From assembly GCA_002189035.1 (NCBI GenBank), contig NEEC01000002.1, positions 2,728,001-2,792,000 of the forward strand: a stretch of 64,000 bases of DNA, read 5' to 3'. The notes beneath the pieces are model-generated. The model was given only the letters and a program-made list of their open reading frames with translations, did not search any database and was not told the DNA's origin. Origin of the DNA: Utricularia gibba (Eukaryota > Streptophyta > Magnoliopsida > Lamiales > Lentibulariaceae). Made by a program: the position numbers and the translations under genes. Of this stretch, positions 1-11,621 are shown one piece after another (position 1 is the stretch's first letter; the number at the start of each line of letters is the position of its first letter).

Positions 1-160
1 AGATCAATAAAGTTGGATTTAGTGTGATTACCTTATATAAATCCCAATAATTTTTTAATTTCATGTCTAATAAGAGATGCCATATTTGTCAATATCTAGC
101 AATCCTTGTATCTGTCCCAACAACACGGTTGGTCTTTTCCACATTAACACAATGTGTTTA

Positions 161-610
161 TTATTCTTTACTTGTAGAGGTTTTTTCATTAAATTTCCTT
201 TTAATTTCTAGAGACCAATTTGATAATTCCAAGTTAAGAAATCCTTTAAAATAATTTTCCTTTATATGAACTTTCTTCTTGCATTTGATACAATATCTCA
301 TCTTCTTATCAATAGCATTTTTAATGTTGTTTTCATGAACCATGATAGTATTTTCTGGAAAACTTCTACTCATTAATGTAGAATATTCACATTAGCATTC
401 AAATTTGCGTATTAGGCCTCATATTAAAATGATGTTGAATGCTAATTCTAGAGATGTTGGAAGTTGTGTTGCTAGTATTAGATTTCTAGCAATATCATAA
501 CTTTTATGCGGTTCTAACAAGAATTGAGTTAATCTTGCAATTGCTAAATCTCCGTCTGTATCTTGTTTTTCCATGACAATGTTTGTACTTGAAAACTAAT
601 ATCAATGATG
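161..610 (-). mobile_element. Degenerate Ty1/copia gag remnant
   Basis: Reading the reverse strand from about 610 to 161 gives pieces of a copia-type gag protein. One piece reads QFLLEPHKSYDIARNLIL, resembling the conserved gag stretch with a FL-x-L-x-x-x-Y-D-x-x-R-N pattern. It is followed, after stops and frame changes, by CIKCKKKVHIKENYF, a decayed CCHC zinc knuckle in which the last Cys is Tyr. No protease, integrase or LTR is visible nearby, so this is an isolated fossil, possibly continuing left of the window. Family assignment is by motif recognition only. Confidence 0.5.
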
Positions 611-1561
611 CAATTTCATTCCATAAACTCCTCACCTTTAGATAATAATATATAATATTTATAGTTTTCTAGTTCGAGATATACAATTATGTAAACAAAT
701 AAAAAAAAGAGCAAAAATGCTTCTTTTCCTAAAATACAATTATGGAAGAACACAAGGTTATTATTCCTCCTCAAATATCATTATGTCATGTTTCATCATA
801 TTAGATTTAATTATTTAAACTTATTTAAAATCTTATATACAATTTAAATCAAGTTCTGTTTAGAATAAAACCTTTAACAAGCAACTACCTGAAATAAACC
901 ATATTCCAAATCCACATCTAAGAAATAAATATTCGCATCAAAATCAATAGTCACAATTGAAAGTTGATATTGGAAAGTTCCTTCTCGAGAAGACCCCAAA
1001 ACAATCTGCAGAAGAGAACAAAGAGAAGAGGTTAGTGTAGAGGTCTCAAAACATCATCCTATAAACAAAAAGGTGATTGGTATAGCAGCCAGCTTCTTTG
1101 TAGGATTCAATCGGATCCCTTGTCAAAACATTGGGAATTTTTATGAACTCCCAAGCAGAAAGGGAATTAACCAAATCCAGAAGGATGGATTGAAACCCTC
1201 ATGTGTTTTCATGCGGAGCACTTACAGCATTAAGAGAACGAGGAACTGCACGATACCAAGCATCTAACTACAGTAGTATCCGCAGAAGGAAGCGCTGGCC
1301 AACACAATGGCATACTTTTTGAGTTTTAGAGACCTACCCAGGAGTGAGCAAACACTTGAAAAGTCAACTTTCTGCCACGATTAGGTAAATTGTGAACATA
1401 AACAAGGTGAGCAAGTAGGGAGTTACCTACAAACCATAACCCATGCAGTAACCCAACGTGCTCCAGTTTCAGCCACTGGAGAATACCAAGGGCATTTTGA
1501 AGAACATCCAACACCGGTAGATGAAGAGATGCACAGACCTTGAAGAGATTATTCTGATGCG

Positions 1562-4500
1562 TCACTTGTCGAATTTCATTTCAGTGTATCTGCAACACGG
1601 TAAATGTATTATAAGTTCCATTAATTCCCAATGTTTACGCTGTGATGCAAGCACCACTTACCTACGAGGATTCTTTTGCCTTGGTACAAGCTCTTCAGTC
1701 GACAGCTCTACAAAAATAAGCAGTGAGCTCTATAAGGGGAATGAAAACGCAAGGCAATTTGAAGATGCAAAAGACTTCATACATTACCAGCATTTTTTGG
1801 AGGCATCCCTTCATTATTAGCTTTTTCCCCATTGTTTTCTTTGCTGCAACCGCATGAGTACAACATCAATTAAATTATATTTAGTATCAAAGGCTGAAAA
1901 AGGAGGCTGATATTGACCGAGATAAATAATGCATACAAATGAAGTAAGCATCACGTACTTCAGAGAATGAGACGATGTTGAACGAGAAACATTGGAATTG
2001 TAAGAACCATCAACAGAAATATAAGGTGGACAGTAGGCTGCACCCAACGCTCCAGCAGCACCCGCCAAAACTGGCAGCCTATGATATATTTCCAATTGTA
2101 AAAATCACAGAATTATCATGGCTATAACAAAGAAGAAAATTCTTGTTTCAAAAGGAGACAAGAGCATGATACCATGTCATTTCAGAGCTCCCAATACCAT
2201 GTTGTGGCTGAGCCATGTATCCAGGAAAGGCCATGCCCACAGCAGGAACACCCATTCCACCAGGATGTTGACCTCCAAATTGCATAACTGTAACACATGC
2301 AACGTATTAAATTAGAACCACCCAAATTACTTGAGTCGAGCATAAAAGAACATATTTGTAGGTCTTCAAAGTTCCTAAAGCTACATTCAAAAAAATGGTA
2401 GGCAATACCTGGCAGAAAAGTAGGGAAGTTCTGGTCATTGTGGCTCCTGCCAATACTTCCTGATGCACCAATTACCTGTGCACTACCAAAGACGAAGGAG
2501 CTTTTTGCAGTGCCTTGCATGAGATCTTTACCCTTTGGATTCATTTCAGAAGCAGAATCAAGCTCTTCCTGTTCTAGTGTACTCATATTACCAGAGGCAT
2601 TGAGTGATGAAGAGGCTTGAGATCCAGAGGGCAAACACGGAGCAAATTTCTGCGCAAGCCTTTGTGGAGGAGGTTGAGAATGATTATGGCTCAGATTCCT
2701 TTGATTACTTTGAGGCAGGCTTGACGAGGGTGACCTTTTGTTCTGATTGCCAGACAAAACTTGATGATAGGATACCTGCACTGGTGAGCGCGAAACTCTT
2801 CCATGAATCCTCAACTGATTATGTGCAGTAGGCAAGGAGCCCGGTAGTGGCATCTGCATAGAACTGGGTGGTCTTCCAGCAATTCCAACAGATGAATCAT
2901 CCAAGTAAAGCTTGTCAAAGTTAATTGAATCAACCACATCTTCCCCCCTAATCATCCCAGTGGATTGTCTCATGCCAAAACCCTTATTGGCTACTGGCTG
3001 CTTATCATTTCCATTAACAGACACTGACTGAGGATCCCTTCTACTTGTCATACTGTTATCTTTTGTGGAAGACCCGGTGGGATAAAATGGAGGAGAAGAA
3101 ACATTCAAAATGGAGGCAACTTGCTTTTTGGGCAGGATTTTTTCAGGTTCTGTATTGGATGAATGTTCACCTGTTATTATGGAGCTAATGTGGGAACTAC
3201 TGCCAACAGGTTTTGCAGACCTAAAGAATGGACAGGAGCAAGATTGTAAACCAAAAAGAAAAGACGTTTACATTTCATCCTAAGTGCAATTGCAAACTAA
3301 ATGGAGAGGTAAGTATTTTAACTCACAATTTCTTGCTTGTCATCCTTGAACCATCATCATCCTTAAAAGATGGCTGATACTTCCGACGACCTTTTCCCCA
3401 TGAACCCTTAGATGCATTACCCTGATTATTACTTGGATTGCCATAGGCAGAACTTTCTTTCATCCTATTTTCACTTGAGTATACACGATCTGTCCCTTGA
3501 CTTCTTCCACGGCCTCTATGACGACCCCTAATTCCTCTTTTATGCTGTAAGAACATCATGAAAGAAACACAGTTCAAACAAACTGCAACAAGAGCACATA
3601 CTGATACCTATACACACTAAATAGATAGCTCTCACTTCTCCATGATGCCTTTCATGCGATGTTAGCTCCTCAAACTTGTCATGCCCCCATTTCTTTTCAT
3701 CCTTTGATTCCCATAACCTTCTTCCACCAAGCATCCGCCTAATAAAAAAACATCCATCAGACACCCGTTTCCTAAGTACCTCCACCGCATCTCATTGGCC
3801 TCAGCTAAGTGGTACAGATACAAGCATCATGCAAATGTTAGAACATTACCTTGCACCAGAAAAATATAAAATATAAAAACGTCAATCAGAAAATTGAAAA
3901 GGCTCTTCGGGATCGTGTTTTAGCAGAAAATTGCAGAAATCATGTCCACACAGCATACTCATGAAATCTTCACGGGCATTCTATCAAAGAAAAGTGCATA
4001 AGAAAAACTGGGGAACAGTCCTAGTACAAGGTAAACGGACTTAGGTTAGGTGCGTTAGTTACACACAACACATACGAAGCAAATTGACATACCTATGCCG
4101 CCCTCCCGCATTGTCTCGAAATCTATCGTCGTGCATATAAAACGCCCCTGCTCTCGGCACAGAAAAGGGTTCCACCTCCTTCCGTTCTTCAACTTGAGCA
4201 CCAGCAACGTTATTCACCAGATCAGCGTTCTCACCCGCCACCGTCTTCCCTTGGGAAAGGCTGTCTTCACCATTATTTTTAGAAATCCCCACTACATCAA
4301 CCGCCGTAGCCTCAACTCCAACCCGAATTTCCGCACGAACACTTTCTCCGTACTGCAGTTTAACATCTTCCACATACTCCTCATAATACTCTTCCTCCTC
4401 CTCCCCCATGTCTTCCTCATATTCGGCCACCTCACCCTCGGATTCCTCTGAATCATCTATTCTACGATAGGGTTTTTCCATTCTATCACCCCATTTTTCC

Positions 4501-4600
4501 CCAACCTCCTCTTCGTCGTCGCTCGCCTCTCGCCGCCGCATCTTCAACGACAGCTTGGCGTCCTCCGGATCACTCTCGTACTCAACTTCCCCTCCGCCAT
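1562..4600 (-). CDS. MLN51: MLN51/CASC3 (Barentsz) exon-junction-complex protein, 9 exons, frameshift at start
   Basis: This is the plant homologue of MLN51/Barentsz, the exon junction complex subunit that clamps eIF4A-III on spliced mRNA. Coding exons on the reverse strand are 4600-4093, 3738-3636, 3544-3327, 3220-2409, 2287-2173, 2078-1959, 1843-1788, 1707-1662 and 1589-1562. The acidic N-terminus (ESDPEDA, then RRREASDDEEE) leads into the SELOR/Btz core (VPRAGAFYMHDDRF, RRLWESKDEKKWGHDKFEEL, then an RG-rich RGIRGRHRGRGR stretch). The conserved plant tail has MQFGGQHPGGMGVPAVGMAF and LPVLAGAAGALGA. All phases agree and give about 668 aa, close to the family size. The only ATG at the right place (4600-4598) is one base out of frame: the G run at 4592-4589 has four G where five would give a start of MAEGEVEYESDPED type. 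No in-frame ATG exists before the upstream stop. Identity is certain; the start is inferred. Confidence 0.93.
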
Positions 4601-4699
4601 CACCGGCAAACCAACAACAGAACAAAAATAGCAGTACAAATCACAAAGCAAGCGCCTCTATTACCTGTTCCTGGAAACCCCGAGATCCCTTACCCCCTT

Positions 4700-6650
4700 C
4701 AGGTAATCTAAAACCGACTACAGGATAAAATTAATGTGTTTGAATTTGATATATGATTTTATTTGAAAATTATTAATAAAATATTAAAGTTTTATATTTT
4801 ATTTATAAAATAAAATTTAACTAAACACTTGTCAATGTTAACACTTTAACGTCTATTATTTTCTTTCTTATTTATATTACAAAATATCTTTCTTTATAAA
4901 TGAAATATTTCTCAGGATGTATTTGCTTTGAATAAATTGACATATCTAAATAAAATTGAAATTAGAATAGGAAATTGTGTTTATTTCATAGAAATATTAT
5001 ATAGGAAAGGGATATCTTTTACTAAGAAAATGTTTTTTAAAATCATATTTAGTTAATAAATTAAAATTATGACAGAAAATCTTTTTATAAGTGATTATTT
5101 TTGTAAAACAAAAATTACGTACTTTCTTATAAAAACGATACAAAAATTACCTAATAAAATTAATATCAATTTATTTAAAAAAAATTAAAGAAAAGTTTTT
5201 ATAAAGAACAATAATATAAAAGAATGATAAGTGTTGAAGATAAATTGAAAAAAAATCGTAAAAACAAAAACGGTTTTCCATGACTCAAATCTCTGATTAT
5301 CATAATATGATATTAAGGAAGATCAAATTTATTTTATATTACCTATGATATTCAAATCTCAACCCTCCACCTCCCATTATATCTCCAATATACTAAGAAT
5401 TTAAAATCTATTATAATAAGGATATAAAAAATGTGGATTATAAATTTGAGATTTCAAATATTTAGTATATTAAAAATGAAATGGAATGAGTACATGTGGG
5501 ATTTGGAAATACCAAGTGATTTAAGATAAATTGGAATATGTGGGCTTAGAAACAGGTGTATTACAAATTTAGATATTGTTGATGAAGTGTATGTAAAAAG
5601 TAGTCATCCTCAAAATTTTTTGGATTGAATATGTGTGAGAGAGTGGGTGAGTGATCAATTTTGTAAATATTTCAATAAGAAATTAATATCTATATTTTTA
5701 GAAGCTTAACTTTTTGTAATTATTATAATTTTGGATTTAGCTCATGCATGCTGAAGGGAACATTAAAATGGTATTAGTTCTTGAATATTAGGATACCAAA
5801 AAGAAAAAAAAGGAAAATTGAAATTGAATTAATAGGAAAATGTTTGAAAATATGTGTGGTTGATAAATTGAAAGTGAAATAAAAATATTTTTATGAGATT
5901 TGTTTTTGTATAAAAATTATTACACCCTTTTGTGCCTTCAAAAATTGAGAATAAGGTTGTATGAAAGAAGTAAAAGAATAGAAGAATCGAAAGAAAAAAA
6001 ATGAAATGAGCGGATTGAAATGAAGTCAAATAGTTATAACGAACAATTGAGAAAAGAAAATGGTTTCAATATAGGATGAATTAAAAAAGTGACTATACGT
6101 CATAAATTATATAAAAAATCATAACTTTATATATAAATATTTTGTGTTGGTAGTTAAAAGTTCAATATAACATTAAAAAGATGCAACATTATCTAATGCC
6201 AAATGTGATATCGAAACCACACCCTCCTGCATTTGATTTCCCAATTGAATATTTGAAATTTATAATTTTTATTTTCCAAATTCCAAAAATAAAAAATAGT
6301 ATATGATTTTCTTAAAAATCAATTTTCACCAAATCATGATTAACAAGCACACCCAAAGTCACGATAAAGCCCCGAGTGTCGCTCGATCGGTTTTCTTGGC
6401 ACCTATAGGCTGTAGATTATATTTAAATTCATCGTAAAATCATAGCAATATTTTTGCAATAACTCTTTAAATTATGGGGGGAGACGGGAAAGGATTGAGG
6501 ACATGAATGCTTCATTATTTGTACTATGATGTCAACTTTATGAGGAAAATTAATCCAACGTTTGTTTTTATATTTGAAAAAGAGACAATAAAAAACTCTC
6601 GTTAGGGATTTGTTGTTTGGAATCTCCTTCCCTAATCTCTCGCTCGTCTC
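4700..6650. other. AT-rich intergenic spacer, no gene seen
   Basis: This 2 kb spacer separates the divergently transcribed MLN51 and SYS1 genes. It is strongly AT-rich with many homopolymeric A and T tracts. Short ORFs in it have no recognisable motif or codon structure. I see no tRNA, LTR or terminal inverted repeat. The promoters of both flanking genes must lie at its two ends. Confidence 0.6.
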
Positions 6651-6799
6651 CTTCACTGTGACTGCAGAGTGCAGATCGGAGTAGTTGAAGGCTTATCATT
6701 TCCAGTTCCTTCGTTTTGCTGTGGTGGAAACTGTTTGAACCGTGAAATTTGGCATATTCTTGGAAAATCGAAACAGACTGAGGGTAGAAATCGGAAGTC

Positions 6800-7945
6800 A
6801 TGTTCTATGGTGCTGTGGTGTGGGATCCATGGCTGATTGTGGCTCAAATTGTTTCCCTTCAATGCCTGTATTATTTGGGGCTTGGGGTATTTTCCTCTCT
6901 TTTAGTTGGCACTCGGGTCGCCAAGATGAGTCTTGTGTATTTCTTTGATTATGCTACCGTCAACGCATCGACGACTACTGGCTGGTGTGTTATCGTTTCG
7001 TTTTTTCTCAGCTGTATTGCTGGGTGAGTTTTCAGTTGCTTGACTTTGTGAGGGTTTTCGTTGATTGATTGACGCGGTCATGAATAAAGTATTCTTTTAC
7101 GATTCATAAGATTCATGTTTGTCTTTTTTCTTAATCATCACTTGAGCATTTGCCTCCCTGTTCCATTCCCTTTTAGTATTCCTAGATAATGGCTGCAAGG
7201 TCCTGATTGGTTTGTGTCCTCATAGTTTAGGAGTATGTTTAAACTTTCTTCGACTTCAACGTTCTCGGTGGAATTTGTCATTGCGTTTCCCAAATCCACC
7301 TTTCCTCATTTTGATGTGGAGTTTACTTGTCTCATAACTAGATGAAACATTTGAAGGACATCGAAGAAGCAGACTTTGTGATCCCTTGTGGTTTTCTTTT
7401 AACCATTATGATGCGCATTTTATGGGTAGAATCCTCGTTTAATTGTTTTCATCATGTATGCAAGTTTGTTTCTTAAAACTGTTTATTGTCATGGTAAGTA
7501 GAAAAAGAGACGATCATGACATTTCTATGTGTTTTCGTTTGTGACAGAGCTGTCTTCTTAGTCTATTTAGTTGAAAGGGCAAAGAAATGCCTTGATTTTG
7601 TGGCAACGCTTTACATCATCCACCTGCTTATTTGCACTGTGTATGGAGGCTGGCCATCCTCAGTGACATGGTGGGTTGTGAATGGCACCTGTCTTGCTGT
7701 TATGGCATTGTTAGGTGAGTACCTCTGCATGAAACGGGAAATGCGAGAAATTCCCATCTCAAGACTTCGAACAAGTAAGCTTTCCCCCTTGTTTTTGAAA
7801 CATTATTGTGTGAAGTGTCCGTTTTTCAGACGCTGTTTTGTTCATCTTCTCAATAATTCATTCCTGGATACTGATGTCAGCGTAAAACCAAGCTCTTCTG
7901 TCTTATTACTTATGTGGGCATTTTTCCTTTGAATCAGGTGCTTGA
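6800..7945 (+). CDS. SYS1: SYS1 homologue, Golgi four-pass membrane protein, 3 exons
   Basis: SYS1 is a small Golgi membrane protein that recruits the ARL3/ARFRP1-type GTPase to the trans-Golgi. Exon 1 (6800-7023) begins MFYGAVVWDPWLIVAQIV and exon 2 (7548-7774) continues AVFLVYLVERAKKCLDF, then YGGWPSSVTWW and ALLGEYLC, all family hallmarks. Four hydrophobic segments are evident. After LRT the frame runs on through intron-like sequence. A GTAAGC donor at 7775 and a CAG acceptor ending at 7937 would add an 8-nt last exon ending Ser-Ala-stop, giving 152 aa, the usual length. The start has ATG directly at the conserved N-terminus. An alternative acceptor at about 7880 also gives an early stop. 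The last exon is therefore less certain than the rest. Confidence 0.92.
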
Positions 7946-8778
7946 TAAACTACCTTTTTGCCTCCGAATCCCTGGTTGTCGTATGAAGTATGCTGACTTA
8001 GACGAGAGATTTCATCAATCCTTTATATACACTATTCTCCTTTGCAAACTGACCATAACAAGTACCAGAGGTCATAAAAGATAAAAATTCTCATGAATTT
8101 GAGCATTAGCTGCAGCATCCCACATAGCAATGGATGTTGAATAATATTCAACTTGCTCTGCAAACCCTGTGCCATATTTATCCATGCTTTAGTATGCTAA
8201 TCTTCTTGCCTGAACCTGCGGCCTTTCCTGAGTTTGATGAATGATTTAGGCTATGTTTTTGAATCATCCTCGACTCTAAACCTGAATGCTCAAATGTGAG
8301 TTTGGCTTGATCCTGCAAAATTACAAGGCCTCTTTGTTATGACTTCTGTTCATAGAAAAAAGGTTCTAGGTTATCCAACGTAAATGATTTTTGTTTCAAT
8401 ATAAAATTTGTCATCTTCTATTGAGGAAATTATCTTCGATACTAATTTTTTTTAAATTTAATATGTGATAAATGAAGTATTGATGATTTTGGAACTTTCC
8501 ATTTGGAGAGGCGGAAGCCTGTTTTTAGGATTGTTCGCACTTGCGCTGGAATAATTCCATGGAAGGATCGAAGAAGATAGGGAGGGTGCAATGCACGTGG
8601 CACATGGGATTATTTATTTATCGCGAATAAAAAGGTACTAGAAGGAAGGATATCGCCGACTTCTGTGTCGTATGCTTCCTCCGTACGGTCAGAACCAAGG
8701 TCGATACGATCAGCCATGGAATTTTATTCACGGAACTCTTGATCTTCTAAAGACGAACGGGGGGCGGTCATCTTGTTT
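7946..8778. other. Intergenic region between convergent SYS1 and purine permease
   Basis: The stretch holds the 3' untranslated regions of the convergent SYS1 and purine permease genes plus unremarkable AT-rich sequence. No ORF with recognisable content, RNA gene or repeat was seen. Confidence 0.5.
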
Positions 8779-9933
8779 TCACGGCTGAGTTAGATCTGAG
8801 CTCAGTTTCTGGTTATCGTCATCCGCGGCGGCGCGTTCTTTCTTCATTTTCCTTACTTCTCCGTAGGAGTAGGAAATGAAGCCCCAGAGACACAGGAAGA
8901 GGGAGATTCCCTTCTCAGGATGGAATTTCTCGCCGTAGATGAGTACGGCAAGGATCTGTGTGATCGGAATCGTCACGGTGATGATGATGCTTGATAGAAG
9001 CGACGACGCGTAGAATATTACTCCGATTACTCCTAGAAAGAAGCATTGCCACACAATCGGACTGAGCCCTAGCAGAATATAGTATCTACTTTCCCCAATT
9101 GACTCCCCTCGCTTCTCTAGGAATCGCCTGGAAAAGAGAAAATCGTCAATCTGGAGTCAATTCCTGTCAAAAATCGTTGACATGGCGGCGAATTTGACCT
9201 GAAAATCGCGGTTCGCGAGCATTGCGACGGTGCAAAAGGCGGTGGCGACGAAGCAGTACACGAGTTGCATCTGGAGAACGAGGGAGTAAGTCATCGTTTG
9301 CTTGGCTTTCATGTACGTTAGTTGCACCAAGGGTAACATGAATCCGTACAGGGCGGCTCCACCAAGAGTCATCAGGAATCCGGCGAGATACTCCCGCCCT
9401 GATTCCCCCGTGGGGCGATCGCCGTTCGCGTGGAGCCCCAGCACCACCGCCCCGGCCGTCAGCAGCACCACCGCGTTCACGGAGTACGCCGTGAACTTGT
9501 GCTTCACGATTAGGTACGAAAAGGTGGAGGTGAACACCAACTGGGTGGCTACAATCAGCTGCGCGGTGGACACCGGCAGCTTGTTGACGCCGTAGGAGTA
9601 CATATAGTTGTCGAAGCCTGTGGCAACTCCGATCGCCACTGCGGCGGCGAGCACGTGAGGCTTCATGAAGAAGCGATCGCCGGGAGGGCGGCGGCGGTAG
9701 GCTACAGCGAGAGGGATGAGAATAATCGGCCATCCTCCGGTCTGTAGCCAGCACGCGAGCCAGATCCGGTGGCCACCCCGGATGTAGTAAAGGCGCATAA
9801 TCAAAGGGCCACCGCAGTTGCCGACGGCTAGGAGAATGCCGTTGAGAGCGAGGAACAGGGTATTCCTCATGGAAGACGGTGGGGCGGCGTCGACCGCGGC
9901 AGCCGAGGAGGAATCTACGTCCATCGGTGGCAT
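8779..9933 (-). CDS. PUP: Purine permease (PUP family), 2 exons, one-base frameshift in exon 2
   Basis: The product is a purine permease, a plant plasma-membrane or tonoplast transporter of the drug/metabolite superfamily that imports adenine, cytokinins or related compounds with protons. Exon 1 (9933-9199) encodes a short Ala/Ser-rich N-terminus and then about seven membrane helices, with the motifs NGILLAVGNCGGPL, YSYGVNKLPVST and TQLVFTSTFSYLIVK. The intron is only 71 bp (9198-9128). Exon 2 (9127-8779) starts AIPREAR and continues, one frame over, ESIGESRYY, WQCFFLGVIGVIF and ISLFLCLWGFISYSYGE, completing about ten helices. The break lies in a G run read as CCCC at 9105-9108; three bases would restore the PREAR-E-x-x-x-GExxYY family pattern. 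Total length about 360 aa fits the family. Substrate cannot be predicted. Confidence 0.88.
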
Positions 9934-10439
9934 GAGCGAGTTTGGATGAGCGGAGTTCCTTTCAGCTTTCTTCCGTTGCTATCCTCTCTCTCCCTATGAT
10001 CTGCGAGGTGAGCCCACTACGAGTCCAGCGTTTTAGTACAGATTGCAAAAGCACACCAAGTTTGACACTCAAGATGAAAAGGAAGAAAGGAAGTTGGCCG
10101 GAGTGTTGTGTAGTGATGCATAGTTCAATCATGCTCAAGGTTGCTTTATTGCCTCTTCGGCCCCATTCGATGACCTCATCGCTGAAATCATCATCTCATT
10201 TTGGGGATACCCACAAGAACAAAAGAGCGGTGCGGTTGCATCAGAAAGACCGGCAACCTTAAGATCAGACACTTGGATTCGATTCAGGATTAAATGACTA
10301 AATAATGAACAGTACACCGATTCTCAGTGTACGGTTCAGGCGAAGCCAAGTCCAACACTCATTGGCTCCTTGGGCCTGACTGGTAAGAGTTGGTGGGCAG
10401 AGTGGTAAGCACATGGCAGAAGTAAATGTTATCCTCCAA

Positions 10440-11430
10440 ATTCATTCTTGGAATAACGAGTGAGGAATGAGGCAGAAGCACTCCGATTGCTGCTTACTTT
10501 TCCGGCTCATCTGGGTTCTCTGTATCAGGATCCGCTTCTTCTCTTCCTCACCTTCCTCGTCTTCTTTGGGAGGAACATCCGGCAATGGCGGAGGCAGAGG
10601 AGTTTTGGTTGGGCTCAACTGAGGAGAATGTCATGTCAGGTCTTTTTCATTGTTTTGGTCTTTCACACTCCTGTGTTAAAATCAGCATAATGCATCGAAG
10701 ATGCAAAGTGACTTAACTCACACATTGTAAGGGAAGGGGAAATGTGGTTTCAGAAGAATTGTGGCCTATTAGTATGTTAAGTCGTCAAGAGTGTGGGTGC
10801 CATTCCCACGTGAAAACTTCAAATCTTGTAATGAAAACATTTACGGAGGCAAAGCCCGAATGTCGGGCATTCTCGCAGACAAAAAATGGTACGAGGAAGA
10901 GGAATAGTAATCACAGATCCCAAGCAACAATGAATTGGATAGTAGCTCGTGAACAGTATGGGTCAACGTGGTGAGAGATCATGAGTTTCTCACAGAGCAA
11001 TTTGGTATCTGGGGCGCAAAGCTTGCATGAATCTCCTGCAACCCATCTCAATATTTTTCCAGAACTTCTTCTAATTCAAATATCGCTACCTCTTGGGGAT
11101 GTCAGAGGAAATTCTTCATACCAAGAAATGTGAAGCGGATGATTCGGTGCAAAGAAAAGGGCAGAAAATTGAAAAGTGGAGAGCGGCGGGTCTTCTTCTC
11201 CCCTTCTGGAGCCATACTAAAAATCAGTGACTTCCGGAGGCATCCAACCACTCCCGCTACGCAGCTCCTGCGAAAACCGCTCAATTGGTGAAACCACAGT
11301 ACGGGCTCCGAAGACGCAGCGAACGCCGATGATGTAAAACTAGGTGAGGACAGAAGGAAAGACACTCTCGTCGAAGTTCAAGATGATAGTGATGACGATA
11401 AGAACGCCATGCAAAGGGGGAGACGCGAAA
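10440..11430 (-). other. Unresolved coding-like island upstream of ESP1
   Basis: Between the divergent purine permease and ESP1 genes, the reverse strand holds an open stretch at about 10625-10440. It reads SPTKTPLPPPLPDVPP, then a charged EDEEGEEEKKRILIQRTQ segment, ending with a stop. It has the composition of a real acidic and Pro-rich exon. Farther upstream, about 11430-11100, an ATG-led Ser-rich stretch resembling a plastid targeting peptide (SSPSFTSSAFAASS) is interrupted by a TGA after ten codons. I could not join these into one gene and recognise no family. It may be a small lineage-specific gene, a frameshifted gene or a pseudogene. Confidence 0.25.
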
Positions 11431-11621
11431 CGAAATTCCCCAGAGGCCGAAACCACCACTCCAAGATGTATCCCGACCCGACCCGGCCGACCCGCATTCA
11501 CGTAGTGACTAAAAAATGGGCTTTAATTTAGGCTAATGAAGACGGCTCCAGCCCAAATCGCTAAAACGTGAGAAATATTTTGGCTTCGTCTCGGGCCTTG
11601 CGGGTGGAGTCAAGGGTGGGG

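Noticed and set aside
9150-9198. Alternative donor at AT|GTCAAC in the purine permease that would bypass the frameshift
   Set aside because: It would replace the conserved AIPREAR start of exon 2 with an unrelated reading. The simple CAG|GTCAAA donor plus one extra G fits the family better.
9167-9754. Second long ORF (195 codons) on the strand of the purine permease
   Set aside because: It is a shifted-frame shadow of the GC-rich exon 1, rich in Arg and His with no motif.
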